NCBI RefSeq assembly: GCF_010993775.1
Contig: NZ_WOTO01000007.1
Location: forward strand, 124,001 to 188,000
Direction of reading: 5' to 3'
Source: Fodinicola feengrottensis
Lineage (GTDB): Bacteria > Actinomycetota > Actinomycetes > Mycobacteriales > HKI-0501
Length of the DNA: 64,000 bases
Below, piece by piece: positions 40,970-51,597 of this stretch; position 1 is the first letter of the stretch; every line of letters starts with the position of its first letter. The position numbers and the translations under genes are program-made. Below the pieces are notes generated by a model. It made no database searches, was not told where the DNA came from, and worked only from the letters and a program-made list of their open reading frames with translations.

Positions 40970-41000
40970 AGCTGCACAATCGGAATCCGATTGTGCAGCT
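40970..41000. repeat. Palindrome next to MITE copy 1
   Basis: Two perfect 15-base arms (AGCTGCACAATCGGA and its complement) around one A. The same CTGCACAATCGGA arms occur left of MITE copy 2 (45250-45282), and a decayed version left of copy 3. Confidence 0.8.
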
Positions 41001-41007
41001 CTACATA

Positions 41008-41189
41008 GGGTGCGGCGCGAAACTGTCGTACCCCCCCCAAAAATCACCCCCACCCAGTGACGGGTGGGGGGCGGGTTCGAGGACCAATGTTCAACTAAAA
41101 ATTAAGGTCTACCTCTCGACCCACCCCCCGCCCGTTCAAAGGGAGGGGGAAAGAAAAACAGACACCTACGACAATTTCGCGCCGCACCC
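41008..41189 (+). mobile_element. MITE-like element, copy 1
   Basis: 182 bases with 23-base terminal inverted repeats (left starts GGGTGCGGCGCGAAACTGTC; one mismatch between ends). The interior has a CCCACCC...GGGTGGG-type hairpin and a purine tract GGGAGGGGGAAAGAAAAAC. No reading frame is plausible. Near-identical copies at 45291-45473 (interior inverted) and 56205-56387. Confidence 0.85.
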
Positions 41190-41214
41190 ACCCGCGCAGC
41201 GGGCCACGGAAATG

Positions 41215-41866
41215 TCACAAAAGATGAGCGTCGGTGGGGTTCCCGGTGTCATGGACAAAATCAGGGGGCTGCGGTGGAAGGCCTCGTAAAAGTACGTCCA
41301 GGAGCAGCTCAAAGGCGGGCAGTCGGGTCGCGCTGGCTGGTTGTACGTATCGCGCCTGGCCTTGTTCTGCAGCTATCCAGCCCAGGACGGTGACGCCGAA
41401 GATATACCAGGTTTGGTGGGCCTGCTCGGGGGTCAGGCCGGCGCGCCGCGAGGGCGGTGATGGCGCGGCTGTGCAGGCGGTCGTGGGCGGCGTCGCGGTG
41501 GGCTTGGGTGACGGCCAGTCGGCTGGCGTGGCGGGGGGCGCTCATCAGCTCGGCATGCATGCGTACGGCGACGGTGGTGAGCCAGCCGCGCCAGTCGCCG
41601 TCGACGGGATCCCCCTCGGGCAGCGTCTTGTCGACGGTCACGGCGCTGATCAGGTCCAGCAGCTCCTCGCGGCTCGACACCCAGCCATAAAGCGTCGAGT
41701 GAGTCACTCCGAGCCGTTCGGCCAGCCCGCGCATGGTCAGTGACTCCAGGTCGAACTCCAGTGCGGCCGCCACGATCCGCTCGCGGCTAAGGCGCGGCGG
41801 GCGGCCGCGGCTGGGGGCGTCCGACTGGATCCATCCCAGCACTGTAGCCAAAGATTTAACGACCAC
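41215..41866 (-). CDS. TetR-family regulator (one apparent indel)
   Basis: About 217 residues. N-terminal HTH: LSRERIVAAALEF, TMRGLAERLGVTHSTLYGWV, SREELLDLI. The C-terminal ligand domain is tetracycline-repressor-like. An extra C near 41440 breaks the frame; repaired it reads ARGLTPEQAHQTWYIFGVTV and ends at TGA 41215-41217. Divergent from the methyltransferase gene (51 bases between starts), its likely target. Confidence 0.85.
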
Positions 41867-41890
41867 TGGTCGGAAAGTCTGATACCGTGC

Positions 41891-41903
41891 TTTTGAACCA
41901 AAA
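41891..41903. promoter_or_regulatory. Candidate TetR operator
   Basis: TTTTG-AAC-CAAAA, a small perfect dyad in the 51-base gap between the divergent TetR and methyltransferase genes. It is the only clear palindrome there. Confidence 0.35.
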
Positions 41904-41917
41904 CTTGGGAGGCTTTG

Positions 41918-42784
41918 ATGACTCGCAGTGCCCCGGTCGGAGTTGGTCTGACCGCGCTTGCCATGGCCCAGGAACGCCGGATCGAAAGCCGCCGGGCGGA
42001 TCGGCTGTTCGAGGATCCGCTGGCCGAGGCGTTCGTCCTCGCCGCGGCCGGTACGGGCGACGACTCCGGTGTGCCCGGTCTTGGCGGCGACCTGGGGGGG
42101 GGTGGGAGACCTGGTGCCGGAGATGTGCGGATTCGTGCCGCTGAGAACCAGGTATTTCGATGATCAACTACGGGATGCCGTACGAGCGGACCTCCGTCAG
42201 ATCGTGATCCTCGCGGCCGGCCTGGACGGCCGGGCATACCGGCTGGACTTGCCGCCGGACGTCAGCGTTTTCGAGCTCGACACGCCTGACCTGATGGCGT
42301 TCAAGGCGCCGGTGGTCGAGGCCGCCGGTGTACGGCCCAATGGCCCGCACTCGGTGATCGGAGTGGACCTGCGGGAGGACTTCGGGCCGGCCTTGCTGTC
42401 GGCTGGGTTTGAGCCGGCGGAGCGTACGTTGTGGCTGGTCGAAGGCCTGCTGCCGTATTTGCGCCTGGCGGATATCGACCTGCTGATGGCCCGTGTCGGC
42501 GGGCTCAGCCGCGCCGGCAGCCGGATGGTCACAGACGAGAGATGACGACCGGCATCGACGCGATGATCGGCGGTCGCGCCGAGGTCGCCGCGCTGACCCG
42601 GGTGGGTGCCAGCTGGCTGTCTCGGATAGACGACCCGGTCGGCTGGTTTGCCAGTCACGGCTGGAAAGCGCGAGTCGCGGACATGGACGCCTTCGCGGCC
42701 GGGCTGGGCCGGGACCGGCCACCGATGCTGGACGCGCGGGACGCGATGGCGGCGGTCTGGGTGGCGGCCGCGGAGCTGGGCTGA
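41918..42784 (+). CDS. SAM-dependent methyltransferase, TIGR00027/LCM-like (two apparent indels)
   Basis: About 288 residues. Family landmarks are the start RSAPVGVGLTALAMAQERR, ESRRADRLFEDPLAEAF, the SAM-binding VILAAGLDGRAYRL, and WLVEGLLPYL. Indels lie in the nine-G run at 42094-42102 and near 42543 (two extra bases, GACGAGAGATGACG). Members occur in mycobacteria and streptomycetes, often with unknown small-molecule substrates. ATG 41918 follows GGGAGG. Paired with the divergent TetR gene. Confidence 0.82.
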
Positions 42785-42852
42785 GCACGCCTCCTCCCTG
42801 CGGAGGAGACCTGACCGTTCCGGCGAAGCGCGGGCAGCGGTGTCCTGCTGCC

Positions 42853-43638
42853 ATGATCTCGTACGTGACAAGCGAACTAGCGATCGAGATTCGCGGCCTG
42901 ACCAAGCGTTTCGGGTCGACGTACGCGGTCGCCGGCATCGACCTGGACGTGCCGGCCGGCAGCTTCTTCGGCCTGGTCGGTCCCAACGGTGCCGGCAAGA
43001 CCACCACCCTGTCGATGGCGACCGGGTTGCTGGTGCCCGATGCCGGCACCGTACGGATCGGCGGTGCCGACATGTGGGCCGACCCGGTGGCGGCCAAGCG
43101 GCGGATCGGCGTACTTCCCGAAGGCCTGCGGCTGTTCGAGCGGCTGACCGGCGCGGAGATGCTCTCTTACACCGGACGGTTGCGGGGGCTGCCCGGTGCC
43201 GAGGTGGACACCCGGGCCACCGAGCTGCTGAAGGTGCTGGACCTCGCTGGCGCGGCCGGCAAGCTGGTCGCCGACTACTCGACCGGCATGCGGAAGAAGA
43301 TCACCCTCGCGGCGGCGATGCTGCACAGCCCGCGGGTGTTGCTGCTGGACGAGCCCATGGAAGCCGTTGACCCGGTGTCTGCCCGGGTGATTTCCGACGT
43401 GCTGCGCCGATACACGGCGGGCGGCGGCACGGTCGTGCTGTCCAGTCACGTGATGGCGCTGGTGGAGCAGCTCTGCGACACCGTGGCCGTGATGGCCGGC
43501 GGCCGGATCGCGGCGGCTGGGGCGGTCGCGGACGTACGCGGCGAGCACGCCCACCTGGAAGACGCGTTCCTGCACCTGGTCGGCGCGCCGGCCGCGGACG
43601 AGGGGGAGCTGGCGTGGTTGCGCTCTTCGTCCGACTGA
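42853..43638 (+). CDS. ABC transporter ATP-binding protein
   Basis: About 261 residues, intact: GPNGAGKTT (Walker A), YSTGMRKK in the signature position, LLLDEP (Walker B) and SSH switch His. The degenerate signature STGMRKK is typical of ABC-2 export systems. ATG 42853 is chosen since longer frames contain no family sequence. It overlaps the permease gene by 25 bases. Confidence 0.9.
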   Translation: MISYVTSELAIEIRGLTKRFGSTYAVAGIDLDVPAGSFFGLVGPNGAGKTTTLSMATGLLVPDAGTVRIGGADMWADPVAAKRRIGVLPEGLRLFERLTGAEMLSYTGRLRGLPGAEVDTRATELLKVLDLAGAAGKLVADYSTGMRKKITLAAAMLHSPRVLLLDEPMEAVDPVSARVISDVLRRYTAGGGTVVLSSHVMALVEQLCDTVAVMAGGRIAAAGAVADVRGEHAHLEDAFLHLVGAPAADEGELAWLRSSSD

Positions 43639-45228
43639 AACTTTCGTTGCTGCGTAACAGGTTCCGTCAAGGACCGGCGGCGATCGGACAGCTGATCGGG
43701 AGTTCGATCACGGTCGCCTTCCTGGCCGCGATGATCGTGTTGGTGCTGTTCGCGGCCCGATTCGCCGGCTCGCCCGCGGTGGCCACCGATGTCCTCAGCA
43801 TCCTGCAGATCTTCCAACTGCTGGGGTGGGCAGTGAGTCCGCTGCTCGCTTTCGGCGTGGACGAGACCCTGGACCCGCGCCGGTTCGCGCTGTTGCCGCT
43901 GACCCACGGCACGCTCGTACGCGGCCTGTTCGCGGCGGCTCTGATCGGTGTTTTCCCGATCGGCAATGCGATCGTGCTGGCGGGCGGAGCGGTCGCGGTC
44001 GCCAACCCGTGGTGGACGCTGGTGCTCTCGGTGCCGGCCGCGGCGATTCAGCTGCTGATGTGTGTTGGCCTGTCGCGTGCGATGGCGGCGACCATGGCGG
44101 GGCTGCTGCGCAGCCGCCGCGGCCGGGACCTCGCGGTGGTGCTCGGCATCCTCGTGGTGTTGCTTCCGCAGGGCCTCAACATCCTGGTGAGCGGCGCAGC
44201 GGGTGGTCGAGTCGATCCGGTGAACCTGCTGACCGGGGCGGCGAACTCGCTGCGGTGGTTGCCGCCGGGGGCGCTCGCCCATGTCGCTTCGGACGCCGGT
44301 GCCGGGCGCTGGGGTCTGGTCGCGTTGGACCTGCTCGTCGGCCTGGTGGCAGTGGTGTGCTGCTTGCGCTCTGGTGGCGCAGTGCGCTGGCGCGGTCGCT
44401 GGTACGTCCGGATGCCTCCACCACGGTGCGGTCGAACCGTCGGGGCGCGCTGTCCGGGTTGGCTGAGCGGCTGGTCCCCGGTCCGGTGGGCCTGATCGCC
44501 GGTCGCGACCTGCGCCTCGCCGGCCGCGACCCGATCCGGCGGATGTCGTGGGCGACCTCGGTGGTGATCGGCATCGTCGTACCGCTGGTGCCGCTCTTCT
44601 CCGGCCACAGCTCGATCGGGGGACCGTACAGCGGCTGGATGATCGCCCTGCTGGTCGGATTCCAGGCCACCAACCAGTTCGGCTTCGACGGCTCCGGCCT
44701 GTGGCAGCACCTGGTGATTTTCGGCGGCCGCGCGCACGCCCGCGCGGAGGTGCTCGGCCACGCCACGCGGTCGCTGTTCTGCTGCCCGGCATCCCGCTCG
44801 TACTCGCCGCGTCAGTGGCCTACCCGCTGATCCTCGGTCAGCCCGGCCAGATCCCGGCCGCGATCGGCCTGCTCGGCGCGATCTTCGGCGGCGCGATCGC
44901 CGGCGCGTGCGTCAGCAGCGTGTGGGCCCCGTACGGGATGCCGCAGTCGCGATCGAGCGCCTTCGCCTCCAGCGCCCCCGGCCAGGGCGGCCGAGCCTTC
45001 CTCACGCTGTTGATCTCCCTGTCCATAGCCGTGGTCACCGCGCTGCCGGCCGGGATCTTGCTGGCTCTGGGCCTGACCGTCCTGCCGGCCCTGCTCTGGG
45101 CCGTACTGGTCGTCGGCGTGCTGTGCGGGATCGGCGCGATCGCGCTCGGCGTACGAGTGGCCGGCGACGCCTATGCCGTACGAGGCCCGGCGATTCTCGC
45201 CATCGTGGCGTCCGGCGACCGCTCTTGA
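43614..45228 (+). CDS. ABC exporter membrane protein (two apparent indels)
   Basis: About 538 residues with some ten to twelve hydrophobic segments, e.g. SITVAFLAAMIVLVLFAARF, GLFAAALIGVFPIGNAIVLA, DLAVVLGILVVLLPQGL and LSIAVVTALPAGILLALGL. GTG 43614 overlaps the ATPase gene. Frame changes near 44355 and 44775. Together with the ATPase it forms an ABC-2-like exporter; cargo unknown. The stop is 20 bases before the palindrome of MITE copy 2. Confidence 0.8.
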
Positions 45229-45249
45229 GCGACGCTTTCCGAGCGAGGT

Positions 45250-45282
45250 GATCTGCACAATCGGATTCCGATTGTGCAGATC
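45250..45282. repeat. Palindrome next to MITE copy 2
   Basis: Two perfect 16-base arms (GATCTGCACAATCGGA) around one T, same core as at 40970-41000. It lies just past the exporter gene and could double as its terminator. Confidence 0.8.
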
Positions 45283-45290
45283 GCTACATA

Positions 45291-45473
45291 GGGTGCGGCG
45301 CGAAATTGTCGTAGGTGTCTGTTTTTCTTTCCCCCTCCCTTTGAACGGGCGGGGGGTGGGTCGAGAGGTGGACCTTAATTTTTAGTTGAACATCGGTCCT
45401 CAAACCCCCCCCCCACCCGTCACTGGGTGGGGGCAAATTTGCCGGAGGGGTACGACAGTTTCGCGCCGCACCC
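45291..45473 (-). mobile_element. MITE-like element, copy 2 (inverted)
   Basis: 183 bases with the same 23-base ends; the interior is the reverse complement of copies 1 and 3, while the flanking palindrome keeps its orientation. The flanks read TACATA on the left, identical to copy 1. Confidence 0.85.
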
Positions 45474-45515
45474 GGCGCGAAAGGTGCGTCCAACTGGTCG
45501 AGGTCGGGACAGGCC

Positions 45516-46278
45516 TCAGCGGATGGTGGCCTGGGCGACGGGGACCTGGAAGGCGCGGCACCAGATCAGGATGGTGGTGGGCGCCGACACCGCGGTGCCG
45601 GCGGGGACGGGGTAGTTCTGGTTGCCGCTGCTGGCTTTGAGGCCGCCGAGGTCGGGGGGTTTTGCCGGGGTTGCGGGCACCGGCGCCGGGGACCAGGTGG
45701 ATGCGGAAGTCCGGGCCCTGTTCGATCTTGAAGTTCTCGAAACGTACGACATAGGTGCCGTCGGCGGTACGGATCAGCCGCGCGGTGCCGCTGGCCTTGT
45801 GGCCGATGCCCGTCAACGCGGCCTGTCCGACATCCCCAGCGACAGGGGCGGGAGAAGCCGAGGCGCCAGCCGAGGACGGCGGTGCGAGAGCGGCCGGAGG
45901 AGCCTTCTCGTCGACGGACGTGACGATGAAAGCGGGCGCTACCCCGTACGCGGTGGCCACCACGACCGGCAGCCAGAAGCCGCTGAAGGCCAGCCACCCG
46001 GGACCGCGCAGCAGCCGTACGAGCAGCCCGACGACCACTCCGACGACCAGCGCGCCGCCGATGAAGGCCCAGACCAGTGGGTTACCGACGGCACCCAGGA
46101 CGACCTGCGGTTTGACCAGCGTGACGACGCCCATGACGACGCTGATGACAACGCCGGGAACGACCAGGCCGAGCAGAAAGGCGCGCAGCCAGCGAGGCCG
46201 TCGGGCCGGCGGAGGCGGCGGGGTGCCAAACGGACCGGACGGACCAAACGGGGCAGACGACTGCGGTGGGTACGACAT
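45516..46278 (-). CDS. DM13-domain membrane protein (one apparent indel)
   Basis: About 253 residues. A Pro-rich cytoplasmic start is followed by three hydrophobic helices ([58 protein letters not shown]). An extracellular DM13 domain closes the protein ([38 protein letters not shown], ending [17 protein letters not shown] with the family Cys). An indel in the G run near 45658 breaks the domain. DM13 domains are thought to act in redox or adhesion; the role here is open. Confidence 0.82.
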
Positions 46279-46434
46279 GCACCCAGTCTCCCGGCCAAGG
46301 GCAGCTGACGGAAAGCTGACAGTCCTTCCTTATGGATTGGTGAAGCTGAACCGTTACGGCCAGGGCGCATGTCATGTCACTTCCGCCGGCCCGGCGGCCG
46401 GCGGCCCGCCGTGGGGTGGTTACCCTCGGTCGGC

Positions 46435-48332
46435 ATGTGCGGCATTGTGGGGTACGTCGGTCATCAGCGCTCGTTGGATGTTGTCCTGGAGGGCCTGCGC
46501 AGGCTCGAGTACCGGGGATATGACTCGGCCGGGATCGCCGTGGTCGCCGATGGCCGGTTGGCGACCGAGAAGAAGGCCGGCAAGCTGGCCAACCTGACCG
46601 AGGCGGTCAGCGCCCACACCGCGGACAACGGCATCGCGCCTCGGGCGTACGGGCATCGGCCACACCCGCTGGGCGACGCACGGCGCTCCCAACGACCGCA
46701 ACGCCCATCCGCACACGTCGATGGACGGCAAGATCGCGGTCATCCATAACGGCATCATCGAGAACTTCGCGCACCTGCGTGCCGAGCTGGAGGCGGCCGG
46801 CATCGAGCTCGCCTCGGACACCGACACCGAGTGCGCCGCGCACCTGTTGGCGCAGGCGTACGCGACCCTTGACCACCTGCCGGTCCAGAGCACGCCGGAC
46901 AGCGCCGGCCGGCTGGCCGAGGCGATGCGGCTGGTGTGTCGGCGTCTGGAAGGCGCGTTCACGCTGCTCGCGGTGCATGCGGACGCTCCCGACGTGGTGG
47001 TCGGCGCGCGCCGTAACTCGCCGCTGGTGGCCGGTCGCGGCGACGGTGAGAACTTCCTCGCCTCCGACGTGTCCGCGTTCATCGAGCACACCCGGGAAGC
47101 CGTCGAACTCGGCCAGGACCAGGTCGTGGAGATCACTCCGACCGACATCCTGGTCACCGACTTCTTCGGGGTGGCGGTGACGCCCAAGGAGTTCCACGTC
47201 GACTGGGACGCCTCGGCCGCCGAAAAGGGCGGCTACGACTACTTCATGCTCAAGGAGATCGCCGAGCAGCCGCAGGCGGTCGCCGACACGCTGCGCGGCC
47301 GGCTCACCGACAGCGGTGACCTGACCCTGGACGAGGTCCGGCTGACCGACCAGGACCTGCGGGACATCGACAAGATCTTCGTGATCGCCTGCGGCACGTC
47401 GTACCACGCCGCGCTGGTCGCCAAATACGCCATCGAGCACTGGACGCGGATCTCGGTCGAGGTGGAGCTGGCCAGCGAGTTCCGCTATCGCGACCCGGTG
47501 CTGGACCGATCCACGCTGGTCATCGTGATCTCGCAGTCCGGCGAGACGATGGACACGCTGATGGCCCTGCGGCACGCCAAGGAGCAGAAAGCGCGCGTCC
47601 TCGCGATCAGCAACACCAACGGCTCCACCATCCCGCGCGAGTCCGACGCGGTGCTCTACACACACGCTGGTCCGGAGGTCGCGGTCGCGTCGACCAAGGC
47701 GTTTCTGACGCAGGTCGTCGCGGTCTATCTGGTCGGACTGCTGTTGGCGCAGGTACGGGGCATCAAGTATGCGGACGAGGTGGCAGCGGTCGTGCAGCAG
47801 CTGCAGAAGATGCCGGAGAAGATCCGCGCGGTGCTGGCCACCATGGAGCCCGTACGCGAGCTGGCCCGGGACCTGGCGTCGCGCGCAGCAGGTGTTGTTC
47901 CTCGGCCGGCACGTCGGATACCCGGTGGCCCTGGAAGGCGCGCTGAAGCTCAAGGAACTGGCGTACATGCACGCGGAGGGCTTCGCTGCCGGCGAGCTCA
48001 AGCACGGCCCCATCTCGCTGATAGAGGCCGGTACGCCGGTCGTCATCACCGTCCCGTCGCCGCGCGGCCGGGCGATCCTGCACGACAAGATCGTCTCGAA
48101 CATCCAGGAGGTGCGGGCCCGGGGCGCTCGTACGATCGTGATCGCCGAGGAGGGCGACGAGGCGGTCGCGCCGTACGCGGACCACATGATCCGGGTGCCG
48201 CACACGCCGACGCTGCTCGCGCCGCTGGTCACCACGGTGCCGCTGCAGGTGCTGGCGTGCGAGATCGCGGCCGCCCGCGGCCACGACGTGGACCAGCCCC
48301 GCAACCTCGCCAAGTCCGTCACCGTCGAATAG
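46435..48332 (+). CDS. glmS: Glutamine-fructose-6-phosphate aminotransferase (two apparent indels)
   Basis: About 631 residues. Nucleophile Cys at [10 protein letters not shown], glutaminase domain to about residue 240, then two SIS domains ([30 protein letters not shown]) and the end [12 protein letters not shown]. An extra G near 46652 (TACGGGCATCGG) and an indel near 47885 break the frame. Makes glucosamine-6-P, feeding GlmM. No riboswitch-like leader was recognised upstream. Confidence 0.95.
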
Positions 48333-48418
48333 CGACGCCCGCGGCCGGGATCGATGCCGGCTGCGAGATTTCCTTGCAACGATGCAAAACGTGTGTGAGG
48401 ATCTTCTGGTCAGTATGC

Positions 48419-49126
48419 ATGGCGGCCGCATTTCGAGGTGAAGTCTTGACCGTTCTCCTAGCTTTGGCATTGTCGGCGTCCTTGGCGCGGTCAGTGGGTG
48501 AACCGGGCCAACGAGAGCGGCTGCTCGCCTGGGCCGAGTCGCAGCACTTCACATATTGGTCAACTCCTCGGGATGATCTCAGGACCCGTTTCCCAGGGCC
48601 GCCTTTCGCGGCCAGCCAACGGCAGTCTGACGGGCGGGGGGGCGGCTGGCTGAGCGCCGAACGAATCCACCACGTGGTGACGGGAAGTCGTGGTGGCCGA
48701 GAATTTGTTATCTTTCAGTACAGCCAAAGTTTCGTTCGGCCATATCTGCGTCCGGACAATCCAAACCGCACGTACGACGGTTATCACGCGATCGCCGTCA
48801 TGTCGGCAGGGCGAAAACTTCCCGCATTGTGTGTGCAGGGGCGGCCCGGTCGCGGACTACCGACAGTGGAACCCGCCACCACGCTCGCCGGGCGGTTCGC
48901 CGAGGACTTTCAAGTGACCACTGGTGATCCGGACGCGGCCAGGACGGCCCTCAGCCCGGAGTTGATGCGATGGTTGCTGCACATGCCGTGGCAGCCGTTG
49001 AATTTCCGGTTTCTCGGCAGCGATGTGATTTGCTGGGCCGACGCTCATGTGTTCGGTCAGTGGGGACAGGGTGCGCTGGACCAGCTGTCCAGGACCGTGG
49101 ATTTGCTGGAATCTAACAAGCGGTGA
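48419..49126 (+). CDS. Hypothetical protein with N-terminal hydrophobic segment
   Basis: About 235 residues from ATG 48419. One hydrophobic stretch (VLTVLLALALSASLA) near the start may be a signal or anchor. The rest is soluble (ERLLAWAESQHFTYWSTPRD, YHAIAVMSAGRKLPALCVQG, LMRWLLHMPWQPLNF). I do not recognise the family. The same frame runs back into glmS only because of the glmS indel. It converges with the DNA methyltransferase gene, overlapping by 14 bases. Confidence 0.6.
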   Translation: MAAAFRGEVLTVLLALALSASLARSVGEPGQRERLLAWAESQHFTYWSTPRDDLRTRFPGPPFAASQRQSDGRGGGWLSAERIHHVVTGSRGGREFVIFQYSQSFVRPYLRPDNPNRTYDGYHAIAVMSAGRKLPALCVQGRPGRGLPTVEPATTLAGRFAEDFQVTTGDPDAARTALSPELMRWLLHMPWQPLNFRFLGSDVICWADAHVFGQWGQGALDQLSRTVDLLESNKR

Positions 49127-50024
49127 GTTGTGGGATGGCTGTACGAGCCACGTCGACATAAGTCTCGTCGATCTCCACGCCGATGCTGTCATACCCGACC
49201 ACGTTGGCGGCCGCCAACGTCGATCCCGATCCAGCGAAGGGATCCAGCACCACGCCCTCGCCCAGCGGCAGGACGGCGCGTACGACCTGCCGCATGAAAT
49301 CCTGTGGCTTCAAGGAGGGGTGGTGCCGGGCGATTTTCCGTTCCAGCGCACGAGTCGGCGCGGATTTGATCACGTCCCCGAACGGCTGGTCGGCGGAAAT
49401 CCGCCGCAGTCCACCGGTTTTCCATTTCCGCAGATTGGCCGCGACCGTACCGTCGACGGGTTTGCGGCACACCACCCACGGCTCCCACATCGAGCGCGCC
49501 ATCACCGAAACGTCCGGGAATTCGTCGTGGGCGTTCTTCGGCCGGTCCCCGCCGCGCATGGTGGTCACCAGCCGGACGATCTCGCCGCGCCTTTCCAGGC
49601 CGGCGTCCGACAACGCGGCCGAGACGAGGTAGGACACCAGCGGATTGGCGGCCACGATGACATGCGCTCCCGGTGCCAGCACCGGCAGCACGGCCTTGCC
49701 GAAATTTCGGAAGAAATGCGCGATGTAGGCGAGGTCGTCCTCGGTCAGCGTGGTGAAACGCGGCAGCGGCGACCGCGGCCGGCCGTCGTACGACGGCGGG
49801 ATCCGCCAGACCCCGCCCCGGCCGGCGCGCAGTTTTCGTTGCTGCGCGGGGGTGTATTCGACGAGTCCGTACGGCGGATCGGTGACTACGCCGTGGACGC
49901 TGTTCGCCGGTTGCTCGCGCAGCCAGGCCAGCGCGTCGGCGTGAAAGAGCTGGGCTCGCCCGTACTGAAAGGCCGGCTGCTGGGCGGCCGGTACGGACTC
50001 GGACGGGTGGGGGTGCTCAGTCAA
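49113..50024 (-). CDS. Site-specific DNA methyltransferase, beta-class
   Basis: 303 residues, intact. The catalytic motif TDPPYG comes first and the SAM-binding DPFAGSGSTLAAA near the C-terminus, the order of beta-class N6-adenine/N4-cytosine methyltransferases. The region between carries the target-recognition sequence. No restriction gene lies nearby, so it appears to be a solitary methylase. Recognition site unknown. Confidence 0.88.
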   Translation of the reverse strand: MTEHPHPSESVPAAQQPAFQYGRAQLFHADALAWLREQPANSVHGVVTDPPYGLVEYTPAQQRKLRAGRGGVWRIPPSYDGRPRSPLPRFTTLTEDDLAYIAHFFRNFGKAVLPVLAPGAHVIVAANPLVSYLVSAALSDAGLERRGEIVRLVTTMRGGDRPKNAHDEFPDVSVMARSMWEPWVVCRKPVDGTVAANLRKWKTGGLRRISADQPFGDVIKSAPTRALERKIARHHPSLKPQDFMRQVVRAVLPLGEGVVLDPFAGSGSTLAAANVVGYDSIGVEIDETYVDVARTAIPQLTAC

Positions 50025-50257
50025 CCGCCCACCTCGTCATCCTCGACCGAATTGCCACGTCCGCAACGCGAAACTACACGTTGTCGCCGGCCGTCCCAAG
50101 CGGCCACGCCCGTCTCGGCGGGTGGTCAGACGCGCTCTTAGCCAACCGGCACTGGATTCGGGCATTTGTGGTAGCCCGGTTATCGTGTCTCTTGTGCTGC
50201 GGGTTTGTCGGGCACGAGTGATGATTGTCATCAAAGGGGAGCGGGAGAAGACCAGCG

Positions 50258-51497
50258 ATGAACGCAGCGGTTCCGGGGGCGTACGGCGCGCCGGCAGGTC
50301 CGTACCCGTACCAGCGGCTGGCCCGTCCGATGCACCGCACCAGCGTCGGGAAATGGCTCATCGGAGCGGCCGCGGCCGGATTTGTGGGACTCGCCGGCCT
50401 GGTCGTGGTGGTCCTGCTGGGACTGCACTACGGCCCGCTTCTGCTGCTGTTGTTCGGATTGTTCGCGATGTTCCCGGTGCCGATCCTGATCGGCTGCGCG
50501 GTCTGGCTGTCCCGGTTCCAGCCGCAGCCGTGGGGCGCCCGCCTTTTCGCGCTGGGCTGGGGCGCCACCATCTCGGTCCTCATCGCCGGTTATGCCAACG
50601 ATTTCCTGCAGAGCATGTTGTTTGGCGGGGATCGTACGCTGGCCGCGGTGTTCGCCGCGCCGCTGGACGAGGAAAGCCTGAAGGGGCTGGCGCTGCTGCT
50701 GATTTTCGCACTCAGCCGGACCAAACGCATCCTGCCCAATGCCGGGCGGTATTTCACCGGCCCGCTGGACGGGGTGGCATATGCGCTCTTTGTCGGCGCC
50801 GGCTTCGCTTTCGTCGAAAACATCACGTACCTGGCGTCGGCTTTCATGAACGGCCAAATGCAGCGTGGGATGGCCTCGGACGGTTTTTTCAGCCTGCTTC
50901 TGCTTTTCTTCGTACGCTGCGTCCTGACACCTTTCGGGCATCCGCTTTTCACGTCGGCCACTGGCATCGCCCTGGGGTTCGCGGCCCGAAGCAACATCAA
51001 CATCGTGATCCGGGTGATCGCGCCGGTTGGCGGCTGGATGGTCGCGATGATGCTGCACGGTTTCTTCAACGGCTCGCAGGCCTTCGTGCCGTCGGGCCTG
51101 GCCGGTTTGGTCATCGAATTCACCGTGGTGCTCCCGCCGGTGTTCCTGGTGTGGGTCGCGGTGGTGCTTTTCCTGCGATACAACCAGTTCCGAATAGTCC
51201 GGGGGGGGGCTGGACGGCTACGTCCGCTCCGGCTGGTTCTCACCCGCGGACGTCGACCAGTTAGCCTCTCTCAAAGGGCGTGGGGTGGCTATCCGATGGG
51301 CCAAGAATGCCGGTGGTTCGGAGGCCGGCGCAGCCATGCGTGAGCTGCAGTCCGCGTCCACCCAGCTCGCGATCGCCCGGGACGCGGTGAACCACGGCTA
51401 CCACCGGAACACCTTCGCCGCCGATGAGTCGCGGCTGCTGGGCATCATCGGGTGGCAACAACAATTCCTGCGACGTTATCGCCGCGTGCCGGTTTAG
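50258..51497 (+). CDS. PrsW-family intramembrane metalloprotease-like protein (indel in G run)
   Basis: About 413 residues. ATG 50258 follows GGGAGAAG. Eight or more hydrophobic helices carry the PrsW marks: DEESLKGLALLL, FAFVENITYL, GHPLFTSATG and LHGFFNG. PrsW proteases cut anti-sigma factors in other bacteria; no sigma factor lies here. The nine-G run at 51201-51209 breaks the frame. Repaired, a ~95-residue cytoplasmic tail continues with GYVRSGWFSPADVDQLASL to FLRRYRRVPV. Confidence 0.86.
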
Positions 51498-51597
51498 GCC
51501 CTGTCTGGTTCGGCCGCCGAGCCCAGGCCCACCATCAGCCAGTGCCCGGATAATCGCCCAACATGCGCCTAATTCGGTACGTGCAATGAGCTGTCCG

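Larger units (their letters stand above)
40489..41007. other. Repeat-rich intergenic region
   Basis: About 520 bases with no gene. It holds a hairpin (CTGGTGG/CCACCAG near 40650-40676), a 69-base inverted repeat (40705-40773), a CGTTCTTCC element copy (40914-40945) and a 31-base perfect palindrome (40970-41000) adjoining the MITE-like element. Confidence 0.7.

Noticed and set aside
41008..41189. A small coding gene inside the MITE-like element
   Set aside because: Frames are not conserved among the three copies and the ends are terminal inverted repeats.
46279..46434. A glmS riboswitch/ribozyme
   Set aside because: The leader is short and shows no glmS-ribozyme-like core; such ribozymes are mainly in Firmicutes.
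46721..49126. An apparent 801-residue protein joining most of GlmS to the following hypothetical protein
   Set aside because: The middle part is out-of-frame glmS sequence; the correct glmS end is at 48332.
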